Positions 1-10,788 of a stretch of DNA of 64,000 bases are shown here, in pieces. Below the pieces are notes generated by a model, which saw only the letters and a program-made list of their open reading frames with translations, was not told the DNA's origin and made no database searches. The position numbers and the translations under genes were made by a program. The first letter of the stretch is position 1, and each line of letters starts with the position of its first letter. Where the stretch lies: contig JAJOZX010000877.1 of the NCBI GenBank assembly GCA_023014485.1, positions 62,001-126,000 of the forward strand, in the 5' to 3' direction. Source of the stretch: Bathynomus jamesi. Lineage: Eukaryota > Arthropoda > Malacostraca > Isopoda > Cirolanidae.

Positions 1-836
<836 letters not shown>

Positions 837-1235
837 GTCTAAAGCAAGACTGGTGGGCCGTGAATCAGAGAAATTTGCATTTGATTTGTTCATCGTACAG
901 TAATTATTACGTAATATAGTATACTGTATACAGTAGTATATAAGAGTTTATTGGTAGCATATCATTTGACAATTCTCATAAACATGTGATGACCTCGATG
1001 TTGCCAGTTTTTATTTTTTTCCTGAAACTATTACCTTCTCATAGTTTGCTTCAACGATGCATATATTATCATCTCCACGAGCGTAGACATTGCAAGAAAA
1101 GATTCTAACTAAGGATAAGTAAAGTTCTTTCATGGTCACAATATATACTTTTATAGATGTGAAACATAAAAATATAATAAAATTCTATATTAAAATAAAT
1201 ACGGTATATATTCGATACACATTTACGTCATGGCT
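837..1235. other. Intergenic, no gene seen
   Basis: AT-rich sequence between the hAT terminus and the Tc1-like transposase. I see no coding frame, inverted repeat pair or satellite. It may include the 3' flank of the Tc1-like element, but no matching terminal inverted repeat was found. Confidence 0.5.
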
Positions 1236-2276
1236 TTAACATGAGTATTTCGTATAGCTTCCTCCAGCATCAATAATTTCTTGCAATCGTTGCGGCATAG
1301 AAGAGGCCAGATTGTAGGGAATGTTTGGTGTTCGGCGTAAGCTCTCCCAACTATTGCTCGTGTGAGCTAAAAGTGCTTCAAATGTTCTTTCATTGCGTTG
1401 CTCCCATTCGTTAATCATTATTGCCCAAAGGTTTTCAATCGGATTCAAATCAGGAGAACGTGGTGGCCGAATTAGATTAATAATCTCTGGGTGATCTTCG
1501 TACCACGCTCTCACAACGTTACTCCTATGAATGGGACTGTTATCTTCCATTAAGTAAAATGGTTCCGGTGCTGGAACCAGATACGCACGAACACTGGGTA
1601 GCAGCACCTCTTCCAGTATCTGGCAATATTGCTGTCCAGTAAAGGGTCCATCTACTTGAGTCAATTCTCCGACACCATAGCCAGACATCCAGCCCCACAC
1701 TCCGAGATTGATGTGAACACTACGTTTGCTCGGGAAAACATTTCCTTCTTCTTAGCGTTTTCCGCGCTGCCTCCAACAATGCAGGGAACCATGACTTTTT
1801 GTTGAAAATGTTTTTTCGTCACAGTACACAACTTTTCTCCAGAATTCTTCCTCCTGCGGCAAGTATTGCAAGGCAAATCCCATCCGCGCCTCTTTATGCT
1901 CAATCGTCAATGCAGGTTTTATAGCTGGACAGCGAGAAAAATACCCTGCCTCGTGAAGTCTGTTGTTCACTGTATTTGCGCTACAACGAAGGTTCGGGTG
2001 TCTGAAAATATGCGTCACTGGAAAAAACGGATGCTCTCTGGCATGATTAACAATCGCAGCATCTTCCTCTTGAGATGTTGAACGCGGAGGACCAGACCTC
2101 GGCAACGTAGCGATTGAGTTTTCTGCTTCATACCGATGAATCCACCGTTCCACAGTGCTTCGATGAACGTCTAGTCGTCTTGATATTTCTCTTATTGGCA
2201 CACCATATTCATGCAATGTCACCATTGCTCCCCGCATTGCCTGGGTCGTCTCTTGGTGCACAGACGGCCTTTCCAT
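1236..2276 (-). pseudogene. Tc1-like transposase (DD35E spacing), one in-frame stop
   Basis: This encodes a Tc1/mariner transposase of about 346 codons, the normal size. The N-terminal half has the helix-turn-helix (IREISRRLDVHRSTVERWIHRY) region for binding element ends. The catalytic residues are D in VVYCDEKTFS, D in MEDNSPIHRS and E in SPDLNPIENLW, with 35 residues between the second D and E, as in the DD35E branch rather than classic DD34E. The reading frame is continuous from 2276 to 1236 except for one TAA at 1752-1754, just after the CWRQRGKR block. No frameshift was found, so inactivation looks recent. The start at 2276 precedes a conserved N-terminal helix. I could not identify the terminal inverted repeats. 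Confidence 0.85.
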
Positions 2277-3430
2277 CTTTGTGTAAATGGCTTATGTGAA
2301 GCGTGCTGAGACGATAAAGGAAATGAGGATACCATGAACCCCTTCTGAAATTGATTTCGGTTGTAAAGGGTACCAACCCTTCGAATGGTAATAATAATCA
2401 GCCAATTTCCTATTTTGTTGAACATATGCATAAAAAATTCGTCTTAAAAGCCAAGGATCCAAAGATTGTCAGCAATAGTTTATATCCCAACTGAATATAG
2501 TCAGCCATCAACAGTATAATCATATTTTATTTCCATAACTACTCGTGACTACTCTGTCATAGTAAATAACCTTATTATGACTTAGATAGTAGTGGTAATT
2601 CTGAGTGGCGGCCTCTAGCCACATACGTTAAACCTATCAGTGCGTCTAAGACCAGACTCTTCTGTTTCTGTCAATTCATTGTCAGTTTAAGGTATTTTGC
2701 TCTTTGTCTTTCTAGGTCTAGGGCATTAAAATAAATATTTGAGTTTGTGTTTAACATTTCCTCCTCCCTTCGTAATTCCCCACCCAACCTCGGTTCCTTC
2801 GACATAGCAACGCTTACCTCCATCCTCATTCCACTTCCTTCATTAAACCTATTATCGCTTTTACTGTCCCTTCCTTCCATCCTTCAATGCCAGCGTTCTT
2901 AAACCTAGCAAATAAATTATATAATATGGAATCTAACACCTTAGATCTCTACGCATTCATGTTACTTGAAGACGCCTGTGTCTTAGGGGAATCTAAGTGT
3001 TGAGAGTGGGCTTGAGGGGTAGTCTATAGATTATTACAGATGACCTTGAACGCTCCAACTATTTAAAAATGAATTTCTTACGCACATCATATGGCATAAT
3101 ACACACATGAATTTAAGTATCTCTTACACCGTTAGAGCAATTATGTGCACCAATCCGAACACACCTCCGCTGCCATAAGGACCGCCCATTTTATACCTAA
3201 CAGACTAGCTTGGGACGAGACAGAGGCGCGAGACTTCTTGTAAGCACTGTACATGCTCACAACTGGAGGGAGGTATCAGAATATGGTGCTCAATTGAAAG
3301 GCGGTCAAAGTCAGCAACTGATACTTTCAGATGACAGTCAGTTTCTCCATAAATAATTAATTTTCCTAATTTTTACACAAAATAATTAATTTATTTCCTT
3401 TTTCATTTCAGACCATCATTCTGCTATAGT
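2277..3430. other. Non-coding stretch
   Basis: Only short, low-quality open frames occur here and none resembles a known family. The segment from about 3130 to 3420 is probably the 5' untranslated part of the Tc1-type relic that follows, judged only from its position. Confidence 0.4.
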
Positions 3431-3439
3431 TGGTGAACA

Positions 3440-4209
3440 AGTCATAACATAATGAAATACTCCTTGGAAGATGAAGCATTGATAATTGAACCTGCGTAAG
3501 GAGAAACACTGGGGTGCAAAACGAATGAAGAAAGAGTTTCCAAATAAACGATGGACGATACCTGGACTTCATTATTTCATAAAGGAAATCGATATCACAG
3601 GGTCGACCAAACGAAACGAAAAGAAGGCAGTCGAAGGCCAAAAACATCATGTACTGAGGAAAATATTGACATGGTTTCGTCCATGATATGCAGTCAAGAA
3701 GAACGGCCGAACACCCACAAGTCCGTTAGAGAAATTTAAAAAAACTACTGCTATTTCTCGCTCTTGTGTTCGTCGTATAGTAAAAGATGATCTGGGTCTT
3801 AAATGTTTTAAAAGAGTCGAAGTTCATAAGCTCTGCATCAAATAAGCAAGCAAGATCGATTCCCAGACAGAGAAGTGTCGAAAATATGGTTCAGCGACGA
3901 GAAGACCTTTACGGTTGCTTCAACAATAAACACACAAAATGACCGAATTTATGGAAGACAGGACAAAAAATCTATCAGTCTAGATCGACTTTGTAGGGAA
4001 CGTCGCATTTTTCTCAAAAAGTCATGGTTTCCAGCTTTATTTCAAAGTTAGGGAAGTCAGAGATTGTTTTTGTTGATCAAAATGCCAAAAACACTGCTGC
4101 TTATTACCAAGAAAAATCCTTGATGCGATAGATCAATGGCGAGCAAGGTTGCAATCGTGCATTGATAATGGAGAAGGGCACATTCCGCATAATCTTGGAC
4201 TCACTTAGG
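3440..4209 (+). pseudogene. Decayed Tc1/mariner-type transposase with internal deletion
   Basis: Conserved pieces appear in the right order but in shifting frames. They are an N-terminal KYSLEDEALI block, the second helix-turn-helix (KSVREI ... ISRSCVRRIVKDDLGLKC), SRSHFSQKVMVS-like and KSEIVFVDQNAKN blocks of the catalytic core, and the C-terminal WRARLQSCIDNGEGHIPHN tail. The stretch between AAYYQ and that tail, which should contain the second Asp and the final acidic residue, is missing. Multiple stops and frameshifts are present. It is an old, internally deleted copy of a Tc1-like element, unrelated in sequence to the DD35E copy upstream. Confidence 0.7.
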
Positions 4210-4599
4210 TAACTGTATAGAAACAGAAAGTTTTTCTACCCGTGTCTATATAACAGCGAATTACAAAATAATGGTTACAGTTAGCAAAAATACAACTTCA
4301 CCACGAAATAGACCATGAAATTCTATACAGGACACATATTGATTGTACAAATAACATTTGATAAAGGTAAAATTATATTGTTCAAAATCAGTGTAATAGT
4401 TTTTTTTGGCTTCTAAGCTAAAGAGAATTCTACTTTTCTAAGCTAACGCGGATTCTACTTCGTTTTGGAAACTATCTCCCCTTTGGGGGACACTAAGTCA
4501 GAAGAAGTGGCTGTGGTTCCTGAGTGACAGCCAACTACCACAGGCCCCGCAATTTACTTCAAGAAGTGGTGGTGATAGGATGTTAGTTATTCAGTTATT

Positions 4600-4652
4600 C
4601 AGTATATATACACACACACATACATACCTCTCTCTCTCTCTCTCTCTCTCTA
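4600..4652. repeat. (TA)/(CA)/(CT)n microsatellite
   Basis: A short TATA run passes into (CA)n, then CATA repeats, then an uninterrupted (CT)n block of about 24 bases at 4628-4652. It is simple-sequence DNA with no coding meaning. Confidence 0.9.
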
Positions 4653-4811
4653 CCTTGAGGGGGCTAATTCTTCCTTCTTCTTCTGTTACCCCCTTTGAGT
4701 ACGGGACTATTCCCCCCCTTTACTCCCACTCGGCATTTTTTAATATGAAGTTTAGCGGCCATCGCCTTCCCCTAATTTTTATACCCTCATTTTTGTACCA
4801 CCCATACCCCT

Positions 4812-4950
4812 CTTCCCCTACTCGCCTTTTTTGCATCCGCTACCCCCTTCCCCCCACTCGGCATTTTTGTATCACCCCTACCTCCCTTCCCCCACTTGGC
4901 ATTTTTGTATCCCCTAACCTCCCCTTTCTCCCACTCGGCATTTTTGCCAT
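4812..4950. repeat. 39-bp minisatellite with GGCATTTTTG core
   Basis: At least three clear copies of a roughly 39-bp unit share CCCACTCGGCATTTTTG (starts near 4853, 4892 and 4931). A more diverged copy lies near 4817 and a possible isolated copy at 4725-4740. The unit is pyrimidine-rich on the plus strand, and the long open frame across it is a product of the repeat. Confidence 0.75.
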
Positions 4951-5280
4951 CGTACTACTCCACCGAGAAGAGTACCAGAGGAGAGTGCCAGAATAGCAAA
5001 ATTTTAATCCCCAATAATTGATTTGATAAAAGTTGTTCCCCCCCAAAAAAAAAACTTCGAATTTGAATGAACTGCATCATTTTCTCTGGAAATGTGAGCT
5101 AAAATTTTTACTGAGAGATGTCGAAACCTTGTGGGAAAATACTCAAAACGAATCCTTAAAGTCATTCAAGCAAAAGGTGGACACACAAAGTAATAAATAA
5201 TTTTGTAAGTAAATGTACGAAAACTTTTGTATTTTAATTTTTTTTATTTTCCTCAAATTCTTTGGTGTTCTACATTATGG

Positions 5281-5380
5281 CAGGGGTTCAAAAAGAAACG
5301 CAACCCATCGGAGAATGCATATATAATTGTCACCTAACCCTTTTTTCTGTTTCGGATTCCGTTTCTTTTTGAACACCCTG
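5281..5380. mobile_element. 100-bp MITE with CAGGGTGTTCAAAAAG ends
   Basis: The left end CAGGGGTTCAAAAAGAAACG and the right end, read in reverse as CAGGGTGTTCAAAAAGAAAC, form terminal inverted repeats of about 20 bp with one difference plus one offset. The termini resemble those of the CAGGGTG-type mariner elements elsewhere in this window. There is no coding capacity. A TA follows the right end; the left TA is not directly adjacent, so the duplication is uncertain. Confidence 0.7.
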
Positions 5381-5544
5381 TATGTTGGAGTTAAACTAAT
5401 TTTTGGTTTGTTAAATTTTTCCAAACGAACGGTAAACTTTTCATTACTTTCCTATGTATGGTACACAAGATAAGGACGAAAATAACTGAAATATTTTTCT
5501 CTACGAATACTTGTTTATGAACGCCACTATATATATATATATAT

Positions 5545-5715
5545 GCACTAGAATCACAAAATAACACGTGACCTTTAATAAGCAAACAACACAAGGAAAA
5601 GGAAACACAAAGTCCGAGCGCTTTCGTGATATTTTCTGTCTTCCTTGATAATGTGAATATATCACGAAAGCGCTCGGACTTTGTGTTTCCTTTTCCTTGT
5701 GGTTGTTTGCTTATA
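5545..5715. mobile_element. Miniature Penelope-like (family B) inverted tail
   Basis: Left arm 5580-5632 and right arm 5659-5713 are reverse complements and both match the 3' terminus of the Penelope-like element at 49.9-53.4 kb, including the motif CACGAAAGCGCTCGG. The left flank (GCACTAGAATCACAAAATAA) also matches the left flank of that large copy. This is therefore an extreme 5'-truncated copy preceded by an inverted tail, with no protein-coding part. (TA)n lies on both sides. Confidence 0.8.
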
Positions 5716-5943
5716 TATATATTATATATATATATTATATATATATATATCGTTGTTGTTCCTTAAATTCCAGCTATCTAAATTGGATCGTGAGGGCCAA
5801 AAACATTGTTCTATTCATTCATTCTTTAATACAAAAACGTCTCGATAGCATATCTTTTACTTTGAAACCAAAATGCGTTGATGAAATCGTATGATTTTCC
5901 GTCATAGCATTGAGGATACAAAGAGAAAAGATGCGTTCACGTG

Positions 5944-6022
<79 letters not shown>
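5944..6022. repeat. (TA)n then (GA)n microsatellite
   Basis: A pure TA array of about 46 bases is followed by an AG/GA array broken by one irregularity. No element terminus is attached on either side. Confidence 0.9.
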
Positions 6023-6271
6023 GTATATATACGATAATTTGATGGAATAAATTAGATTTCTTTTAAAGTTTAATGCATTCATTATTTATTTGTATTTTAC
6101 ATCCAAATATCTTATAAGAAAGGAACGCAATAGAACTTTTTACTGCATAATCTCACTATATTTCCTTCACCCTCAAAGAAAGGTGACCGAAATACGAAGT
6201 GGGCTGTGTAATTTAAATGAAAGTACATTGAAATTATAGTTCCTTCTGTTTTTAATCAAATTATTCGTATA

Positions 6272-7453
6272 CAGGGTGCTACAAAAGTCACTATCTATTT
6301 TGCTGAAATAATAGTATTTTAGGATAAAAATGTGATAACATAATTAGATGCATATTTACTTATCAAACTTAGGTTTAAGATTCGATGTGAGCACCATCAG
6401 AGTCTCTACAAATATCACATCTGTCCACTGCATTGCAGAACACATTCTCAAGCATCTCTGGTGTTATTTTAGCGACTTCCGCGACAATTCGGGTTCGCAA
6501 TTCCTACAAGTCTGTAACTCTTGTTTTGTAAACCTCAGACTCTGTAAAGCCCCACGTAAAGAAGTCTAATGGTGTTAAATCCGAAGATCGTGCTGCCTAC
6601 GACTTGTTTCTACCACGTCCAATCCAGCGATCTGGTAAGAGCTTATCAAGGTACGCCATAACGATGTTTTCATAGTGACATGTAGCTCCATCTTGTTGAA
6701 AGACAACAGTGGCGAGAATGCCATCTGAACGAAGCTGAGTTTCAAGAAACTGCTGAAGCATGTCAAGATAAATTGGCCCTGATACAGTAGCTAGTGCAAA
6801 GAGAAAAGGTCAGTAAACCTTCGATCTTGTCATACCCAACCAAACATTAACTTTAGAAGAATCTCTCTCCCATTTATAAAAATCGGTTGGCTTTTCACTA
6901 TCCTAGATACGGCAATTATGTCGATTAATCTTTCCGCATGTGTGGAATGTCGCCTCATCGCTGAAGAGAATGTGGTTTAATAAGTTTTTGATATGAATTT
7001 TTTCAATGAATTCTGTGCACATGGCGGCTCGTCTTCGATAATCCTCTTCGTGTAACTGATGTAGCACTTGAATATGGTAACTTTTCTTTTTTAATGTTCA
7101 TTTTAAAATCCTTAGAACAGTCGTTTTTGGTATGCTCACTCTACGTGACATTCTCTTACCAATTCAACATTTTCTTGAGAGGTATACCTAGACGTCCAGA
7201 TCTTGCCTTATCATGAACAAATCCTATTCTTTTAAATTTATTAACCAGCTCGCAAATTGCTTTGACTGTAGGTCCTGGTTTGTGAAATCTTCTACAGAAA
7301 TTTCCTCCAATTTCTTTGCATTTCTTCTCTTGGATACGTAGTGTTACTACCATCACACGTTCTTGTATATCCATCATCATCTATGGCCTGTAGAAAATAA
7401 AATAGAAATATAATTATTTCAGCAAAATAGGTAGGGACTTTTGGACCACCCTG
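6272..7453 (-). mobile_element. mariner-like element, DD41D (rosa-type), inactive
   Basis: The element has CAGGGTG ends: left CAGGGTGCTACAAAAGTCAC and right, in reverse, CAGGGTGGTCCAAAAGTCCC, each followed by CTATTTTGCTGAAATAAT-like sequence, and each bounded by TA as expected for the mariner/Tc1 target duplication. Its length (about 1.18 kb) and TIRs match the element at 26.2-27.5 kb and the split one at 19.6-20.4 kb. Confidence 0.85.
6340..7380 (-). pseudogene. DD41D mariner transposase, several frameshifts and stops
   Basis: The protein starts MMMDIQERVMVVTLRIQEKK at 7380 and has a helix-turn-helix, then breaks. In other frames are the catalytic second Asp in VVFQQDGATCHYENIV, the RWIGRG linker and SSDLTPLDFFTWG with the third acidic residue. 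Counting through the stop, 41 residues separate these two acids, as in the DD41D group; this count is mine and relies on the frame chosen. A premature end after the first 74 residues, a TAG in the linker and another near the C-terminus make it a pseudogene. Confidence 0.75.
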
Positions 7454-7477
7454 TACAATGTACAGACTAAGACGCAA

Positions 7478-7478
7478 A

Positions 7479-7521
<43 letters not shown>
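7478..7521. repeat. (TA)n microsatellite
   Basis: Uninterrupted TA dinucleotides just downstream of the mariner right end. Confidence 0.9.
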
Positions 7522-7522
<1 letters not shown>

Positions 7523-7841
7523 TAATAATAACGACACTTGACCTAACTTAATCTAATCCATAACTTCTCGGTTTTATGTCACGTCGATCAGATGCCATTA
7601 TCTCAAAAAATGAAATCAACTAGCTCTACTTCACCCAATGTATTTTAGCTGTGATAACCAGATTAAGATCGGCATTTTACCCTGCTAACTTTTTAATATT
7701 CTGCTTTGTGAGCATCGTGTAGGAACAGTGGTTTGTCGAAATTTCAGGAGCTACGCAATGTCGGAGAAAATCCCAAAGAAAACATGATCTAGGGGCAAAA
7801 AATGTAGATGACTGCCAATCCAATGTACAGCTGATTAAAAA

Positions 7842-7913
7842 AGTGCTGTCGTGAAACTCCATCTTTCTTACTAGTATTTATCAGTAAGAAACATTGAGTT
7901 TCACCACAGCACT
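7842..7913 (+). other. 72-nt stem-loop, pre-miRNA-shaped or MITE-derived
   Basis: Outer arms 7842-7859 (AGTGCTGTCGTGAAACTC) and 7896-7913 pair with about one mismatch. A small internal loop follows, then nine more pairs (7864-7872 with 7883-7891) closed by a 10-base loop. Size, pairing and loop fit an animal microRNA precursor. They also fit a tiny inverted-repeat transposon, and I do not recognise the arm sequence as a known miRNA. Confidence 0.4.
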
Positions 7914-7944
7914 CTCTGAGCCAACTGTCGAGTATAACCGAGGT

Positions 7945-8027
7945 CAGAGGTCGGCAACCAAAATAACAAGAGCCATTTATTTAAATTCGGTAAAAAAAAT
8001 AATTTCAAGAGCCGCAATGTTTATATA

Positions 8028-8030
<3 letters not shown>
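7945..8030 (-). mobile_element. 3' end of a hAT element (CAGAGGTCGGCAACC)
   Basis: The sequence CAGAGGTCGGCAACC at 7945-7959 followed by AAGAGCC-type motifs is the terminal signature of a hAT group whose other end (GGTTGCCGATTCCC, 19371-19384) lies 11 kb away beside a hAT transposase N-terminus in the matching orientation. The flanks ACCGAGGT and GCCTAGGT could be a decayed 8-bp duplication (6 of 8 match). Either this is one element split by later insertions or two separate copies. Confidence 0.55.
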
Positions 8031-8064
<34 letters not shown>

Positions 8065-8232
8065 GGTGGCCCTTAAAACTGAAGAGTCGATTTTGCATCC
8101 TCTCACCCACTCAATTTGTTCCGTTACTCGTCTAACTGCATTTTGCGAAATATGACGGTTTTCGAGAAATATTTAGAGGTCGCCCTGGCACGTCAAAGTT
8201 TTCCTTCTATGTATTAGGTTTTCGGTATACTC

Positions 8233-8296
8233 AATTACTCATACTATTACTCATACTAATTACTCATACTAATACTCATACTAATTACTCATACTC
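8233..8296. repeat. Short tandem repeat, ATTACTCATACT units
   Basis: Five to six imperfect copies of a 10-16 bp pyrimidine-rich unit lie directly before the TTTGCAG acceptor-like site upstream of the transposase start. It could act as the polypyrimidine part of an intron. Confidence 0.6.
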
Positions 8297-8321
8297 TTGT
8301 TCTCATTTGCAGGATTGATAC

Positions 8322-10526
8322 ATGATGGATACGCGACAGAAGCGTTATTTTGGTGTTTATTTTGTGGAAGAAATCAGGGGAAGGAAGCTTCCTTCCATTG
8401 GTCAGGCCTTTGGCCATTTCCTCTTCCTTCACGAGGAGAAGAAGCAGCCTGTCCGTGAGGCAAGCCGCAACACCGTCAGGGCCGTAATGGAATTCTGGCA
8501 TTTGGCAAGCATTCCCACTCGGGCTGAACAGCACTGCATTGCCAAACTCGAACGGACCTTCGACGAGTGGAAAGGGCTGAAAAAACACAAGACCAGGACC
8601 GGCAATGCGCACAAGAAAAAAGAAGATTTTAAGGAGAAGTTGAACGATTTGTTTGACATTGCGCACGTGGATGCCATGAAGATGATCAAGAACCCTGAAT
8701 CCAAGGCCTTCCTCCAGATGCAGAGGCAGAAGGACAGGACTGAATACATCACTGGACTGGATTTGGAACAAACGAGAAGGAATGAAGCAGCGGCGAAGAG
8801 GAATGTTCAGGAGAAGCTCCGGAAGAGGAAAGCCGCTGAGGAGTGCGAAGCATCTACCAGCCGAGCAGTTTTCGAGTCGTCTTATTCCTACGCATCCGAA
8901 GAGGAGACAGGGGACGACTCAGGTGCCTGCGGAGGAGCGTGCCCTCCGAAGCGAAGTAGGGGGAGGACCAACATCATGACAGCCGGACTGGTAGCCGCAC
9001 TTGACAGGACACAGATCTCCTCCAGGAGAGCCGCCTACATACTGACGGAAGCTGCTAGCAGTCTCGGACGGAATGCGGAAGAGCTGAACATAAACCGCAA
9101 CTCCACTCAGCGACTCCGGGCTTGGCACCGATCGGAGACGGCACAAAAGATGAAGGAAGAATTCCCGGGTGAAGGTCCCCTCGTCGTCCATTGGGACGGG
9201 AAGTTGATGGAGGACTTGACGAGCAGGGAGCACGTAGAGCGTCTTCCAATCATTGTTTCGTGGCAAGGAGTTGAGAAGCTTCTTGGGGTCCCAAAGCTTC
9301 ACACAGGAACCGGGGAGGCTCAAGCGTCAGCTGTTGTTGCTTGCCTGCAGGAGTGGGGTATCAGTGACCGGGTTCAAACTCTGTGTTTTGATACAACAGC
9401 ATCCAACACAGGACATCGCTCCGGAGCCTGCTGCCTGATTGAACAGAAGCTTGGAAGAGATCTTCTCTACCTTGCTTGTCGTCACCACATCTTGGAACTG
9501 GTGATCGGAGCGGCTTTCGAGGCCGCACTGCGAGTTCCATCAACAGGACCGGATATCCAGCTCTTCAATCGGTTTCGGGAGAAGTGGTCTTTCATCATCC
9601 AGAAGGATTTCAAGCCCGCGATCACTGATCCTGTTGTGGAGGCTGCAGTTGCCCCGGTCAAGGAAGAATTCCTTCAGTTATTCCAGTCCCAGACGGAGCA
9701 TATCAGGGAAGATTACAGGGAACTCGTGGAACTCTGCATCATCTTCCTTCGGGGGACCCCACAGCGAGGCATTCACTTCGGTGCTCCTGGAGCAATGCAC
9801 CGAGTTCGCTGGATGGCCAAGGTCCTCTACGCCATCAAGATCTAGCTTTTTCGGGACCAGTTCAAGTTGACCGCAGTGGAGGAGAAGGGTATCAAAGAAC
9901 TCGCCTTGTTCGCTGTCATCGTGTACGCGAAAGCCTGGACAACGGCTCCACTTCCTCACCAGGCTCCTCTCAACGACTTCCTCCTCATGAAGTCCTTGTT
10001 GAAGTACCCGCACGAGGCCATCTGCAAGGCGACCGCCAAGAAGCTCTCACACCATCTGTAGTATCTTTCCGAGGAACTGGTCCGTTTGTCTCTCTTCGAT
10101 GAAAGGGTGTCCTGGGGAACAAATCAGTTGATGGTGGAAGCCATGGAAGGCGAGGCAGAAGATCCTCCCAAAAGACCGAAGCTGGATGAAAGGATCTTCC
10201 TGAATGATGATGGAAAGGGTCTTCAGCAACTGGTGTCCGCAAACTCCAAGGCTCTTTTCACGAGGTTGGCCCTTCAGGATGATTTCCTCCGCTAAGACCC
10301 CCGCGAATGGCCCCAGTCCCAGAGCTTCCAAGCTGCCGCAAATCTGGTCCGGTCCCTGGCTGTGGTCAACGACAGAGCAGAGAGAGGAGCTGCCCTTATT
10401 CAAGACTTTAACAAGAAGCTGACCAGCGATGAGGAGCAGCTCCAATTCCTCCTTCAAGTCGTCGCAGACCACCGAAAGAAATTACCGGACTGCAAGAAAG
10501 CGACACTTTTGAACAAAGGCAGGTAA
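8322..10526 (+). pseudogene. Transposase of the TTAGGGTGG family, copy A, three in-frame stops
   Basis: One frame of 735 codons (including the terminal stop) runs from ATG 8322 to TAA 10524-10526, broken only by TAG 9843, TAG 10059 and TAA 10293. The first two fall where copies B and C have Trp (KxWLF and HLWYLSEE), so they are TGG-to-TAG changes. Order of motifs: KLPS N-terminus, LNDLFDIAHVDAM (about residue 110), a charged spacer with a KR-rich segment, HWDGKL (Asp 292), CFDTTASNTG (Asp 357), LACRHHILELV (about 385), HRVRWMAK (about 496). The two Asp and the later acidic residues are the likely catalytic set; this is inference. A TTTGCAG acceptor-like site lies 8-10 bases before the ATG. 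The gene is clearly GC-richer than its surroundings. Confidence 0.8.
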
Positions 10527-10742
10527 CAATGAGTGGCTGGCCAATACCTCCTTTTGAGTAGGGGGGACCTGCATGCCCTGGGGCCAATAGTGTCAAAATA
10601 TAGACAATGAGGGCGACCTCTAAATATTAAGCAATACGAATAAAATTTTGCACGATGAATTATGTCCTGAAATAGCATCTATCTAGTGGGTGAGAGCGAA
10701 ATTTCCGTCACTTTCTGTTTTTGAGGTCATATAAGGGCCACC

Positions 10743-10746
<4 letters not shown>

Positions 10747-10784
<38 letters not shown>
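10747..10784. repeat. (TA)n microsatellite between two TTAGGG termini
   Basis: Pure TA array. On its left is the reverse terminus of copy A and on its right a new forward TTAGGGTGGCCCTTA, so two elements abut the same array. Confidence 0.9.

Positions 10785-10788
<4 letters not shown>

Larger units (their letters stand above)
8061..10746 (+). mobile_element. TTAGGGTGG-terminated DNA transposon, copy A
   Basis: A 2,686-bp element with a 15-bp perfect terminal inverted repeat TTAGGGTGGCCCTTA at 8061 and its reverse ending at 10746. Both sides are (TA)n arrays, so it landed in a TA microsatellite and the true target duplication cannot be read. One gene fills most of it (next entry). The 3' region keeps a CCTCTAAATATTAA motif also found in copy B and in the remnant at 10785. 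I cannot assign the superfamily from memory. Confidence 0.85.

Noticed and set aside
2671..2880. 69-codon minus-strand frame
   Set aside because: No family resemblance, no supporting context, and it lies in non-coding DNA between elements.
4580..4996. 138-codon open frame on the plus strand
   Set aside because: It lies across a CT microsatellite and a 39-bp pyrimidine-rich minisatellite; the residue pattern only reflects the repeat.
8322..10526. Assignment of the TTAGGG-family transposase to hAT
   Set aside because: The RW and Cys/His motifs are suggestive, but the ends lack CAGNG, no 8-bp TSD is seen, and the D-motif wording differs.
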